DNA of 12,126 bases, taken from positions 1 through 12,126 of the forward strand of contig JAHIEM010000011.1 of NCBI GenBank assembly GCA_018901625.1. Direction: 5' to 3'. The position numbers and the translations under genes were made by a program. The notes under the pieces are model-generated. The model made no database searches. It saw only the letters and a program-made list of their open reading frames with translations, and was not told the DNA's origin. Each line of letters begins with the position of its first letter. Position 1 is the first letter of the stretch. The DNA comes from Nanobdellota archaeon (GTDB lineage: Archaea > Nanobdellota > Nanobdellia > Pacearchaeales > GW2011-AR1). This document shows positions 10,561-12,126 of this stretch, piece by piece.

Positions 10561-12075
10561 TTATTTACACCAAAATTTAATTTTTCTCAGCATTTCCAGA
10601 TTGTTATTGTAAAAATCTCTTAAATCTGATATTCCGTAGTAATCCATCAGAGTTCTGTCAAAGCCCGGACCCCAGGCTAGAACTGGAATATACTCTCCTA
10701 AAAGGGGAATCACAACTTCTGGACGGAATATTCCTGCGCCCCCTATTTCTGTCCATGCTTTCTTATCTTTAAGATAACCGTAGATTTCAACACTTGGCTC
10801 TGTGTAGGGAAAATAGCTTGGCACGAGTTTTACATCATCAAAGCCCATCTTGCTGAAAAACTCTTTTAAGTATCCTAGTAAATGCCTAAAATTTGCATCC
10901 GGGTCTATTACAATCCCCTCTGTTTGATTGAATTCGAAACCGTGGCTCCAGTCAATTGTCTCGTTTCTGAAACATTTGCCGACTGAGAAGAATTTCCCTC
11001 TTTTATTTTTTGCATTTCTTAAACTTGCCAGAGTTCTTGCAGATAGGCATGTTGTGTGGGTTCTAAGTATGACGCGTTTTGGGTCTTCCCCATTCCATTT
11101 GTATTTCCAGCCTTTGCTTCCTCCACAGCCTAGTTCGTGCGCTTGTTTTATTGCTCTGACTATGTTTTGGTCTGGAAGATTTCCAGTTATCCCTTTTAGG
11201 TAGAATGTGTCTTGTATCTCTCGGACAGGGTGGTCCTGGGCCGTGAATAGCGCATCAAAGTTCCAAAATCCTGTCTGACATAGCGTGCTTTGCATTTCTT
11301 CAAACCCCATGTCCATCCAGATTCTTTTTGCGTATTCTATTCCCTGGCTGACAAAGTGCTTTTTGCCTCCTGAGATTTTTGGAATCCTGCTTTTCACATC
11401 ATACCTTCTGAATTTCTTTCCCTTCCATGCCTCATCGCGCAGCATTTCTGGTGTGAGCGCCTCAATTAGATTATCGGCGTGGCTTAGGTCAGTTGACATT
11501 AATTCTTTTCCTAAATCTGTTAATTCGAAGATAACTTTCTGCTGTTCTTCTATCTTAATAATATCTTTTCGTGATTCTAGTGTTTTCAGGGAGTATAGCT
11601 GTTCTGGCGCGAGTTTTTCCAGTTCAATTGGGAGTGATTCTAGAAACTGTTCTTCTAGTGTTTTTCTGCTTATCTCACTCATGTTAGCATTTAGAATTAT
11701 CTTATTGTCTTTTAGCTCAATCATCGCCTTCTTTTTTAGCGCGCCTATTGATGCTTTAAATTCGTTGTCAGATAATTTTAGGCTCTTGTCATTCAGGGGG
11801 ATTGCTTTCTTTTCAACCAGGGCTGTGAGAAGCCTTCTTTCTGGGAGCCCGTTTTTTAAGTATAGCACTCCGTTGTTGCCTAAATCTACAATTTTTGTTT
11901 TTTCTAACTTAACTTTTATCAGCCCTTTGTTTTCTAGAAACCTCAGACTCCTTAGAATGCTTGTATCATCCAGCCCTGTTTTCTTTGATATGCTGTTTAC
12001 GCTTTTCTCTTTCAGGTGGGGGAGTATCTTTCTCTCGTTTGGCGAGAGTGATTCGATTATGCTATTCTTTTCCAT
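10561..12075 (-). CDS. pheS: Phenylalanyl-tRNA synthetase alpha subunit, archaeal type
   Basis: PheS is the catalytic subunit: it activates Phe with ATP and transfers it to tRNA-Phe as part of an (alpha-beta)2 enzyme. At 504 aa it has the archaeal/eukaryotic length. Residues 1-200 carry winged-helix tRNA-binding domains (for instance LPHLKEKSVNSISKKTG). The class II core shows FWNFDALF (270-277), HPVREIQDTFYL (282-293), motif 2 FRNETIDWSHGFEFNQTEG (369-387), WTEIGGAG (441-448) and motif 3 AWGPGFDR (467-474). The phrases CQTGFWNFD and WSHGFEFNQ differ from the usual ESSFWNFD and ATHLAEFHQ, a lineage-specific divergence. It is first in the operon, with a TATA box upstream. Confidence 0.95.
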   Translation of the reverse strand: MEKNSIIESLSPNERKILPHLKEKSVNSISKKTGLDDTSILRSLRFLENKGLIKVKLEKTKIVDLGNNGVLYLKNGLPERRLLTALVEKKAIPLNDKSLKLSDNEFKASIGALKKKAMIELKDNKIILNANMSEISRKTLEEQFLESLPIELEKLAPEQLYSLKTLESRKDIIKIEEQQKVIFELTDLGKELMSTDLSHADNLIEALTPEMLRDEAWKGKKFRRYDVKSRIPKISGGKKHFVSQGIEYAKRIWMDMGFEEMQSTLCQTGFWNFDALFTAQDHPVREIQDTFYLKGITGNLPDQNIVRAIKQAHELGCGGSKGWKYKWNGEDPKRVILRTHTTCLSARTLASLRNAKNKRGKFFSVGKCFRNETIDWSHGFEFNQTEGIVIDPDANFRHLLGYLKEFFSKMGFDDVKLVPSYFPYTEPSVEIYGYLKDKKAWTEIGGAGIFRPEVVIPLLGEYIPVLAWGPGFDRTLMDYYGISDLRDFYNNNLEMLRKIKFWCK

Positions 12076-12105
12076 TGTTCTATATAGTTTTGGTGCTTTA
12101 AGAAG

Positions 12106-12116
12106 TTTTTTATATC
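12106..12116 (-). promoter_or_regulatory. TATA box of the pheS operon
   Basis: On the minus strand GATATAAAAAA lies about 35 nt before the pheS ATG, which would give a short 5' leader of about 10 nt. A second TATA-like CTATATAG is only about 10 nt from the ATG and is too close. The element drives the whole five-gene operon if no internal promoters exist. Confidence 0.45.
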
Positions 12117-12126
12117 TGGGGTTCTT

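Overview
The window looks like chromosomal DNA of an AT-rich archaeon, most likely a DPANN lineage of the Woesearchaeota/Pacearchaeota/Nanoarchaeota type. The evidence is archaeal-type PheS and PheT, archaeal RelE toxins ending in IGHRKNIY, and a tRNA-Thr with U73 and a short anticodon-loop intron. Many genes also have a TATA box (often TTTATAAA) about 23-28 nt before the start codon, which implies leaderless mRNAs. The phylum is an inference; no rRNA is present.

Layout. (1) 1-974: the 3' part of purA. (2) 1024-5366: an accessory stretch. It holds an orphan 250-aa gene, a RelBE-type toxin-antitoxin pair inside 22-bp direct repeats, a SAM-dependent methyltransferase, an EamA/DMT transporter inside 46-bp direct repeats, and an 81-aa orphan gene. 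The spaces between these genes are unusually rich in structured repeats. (3) 5374-5458: a tRNA-Thr(GGU) with a 12-nt intron, divergent from a 159-aa conserved-looking gene across one palindromic TATA box. (4) 6120-8002: small orphan genes and a second RelBE-type pair on the minus strand. (5) 7992-12075: a compact minus-strand operon, pheS - MBL-fold hydrolase - 29-aa membrane microprotein - 97-aa membrane protein - pheT.

The most unusual part is the repeat system of 1831-5120. The promoters of the methyltransferase and transporter genes are each preceded by six tandem 12-bp units whose 7-bp cores are near-palindromes of the form TRTNAYA. A two-hairpin element with an invariant 8-nt linker occurs twice in opposite orientations (2435-2481 and 5013-5059), and its stems differ in sequence but keep their pairing. 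Boundary boxes (TGGGGGCA...CCTAAGG and CCTWAGGTTAA...CTCACTTT) recur at unit ends. Together these give the stretch a cassette-like, modular look, although no recombinase is visible here.

Genes probably cooperate as follows. PheS and PheT form phenylalanyl-tRNA synthetase, and PurA serves AMP synthesis. The two toxin-antitoxin pairs are self-contained modules. The methyltransferase and the transporter may share a regulator that reads the 12-bp arrays. All six within-operon junctions have the form TAA-N-ATG, which suggests translational coupling by termination-reinitiation.
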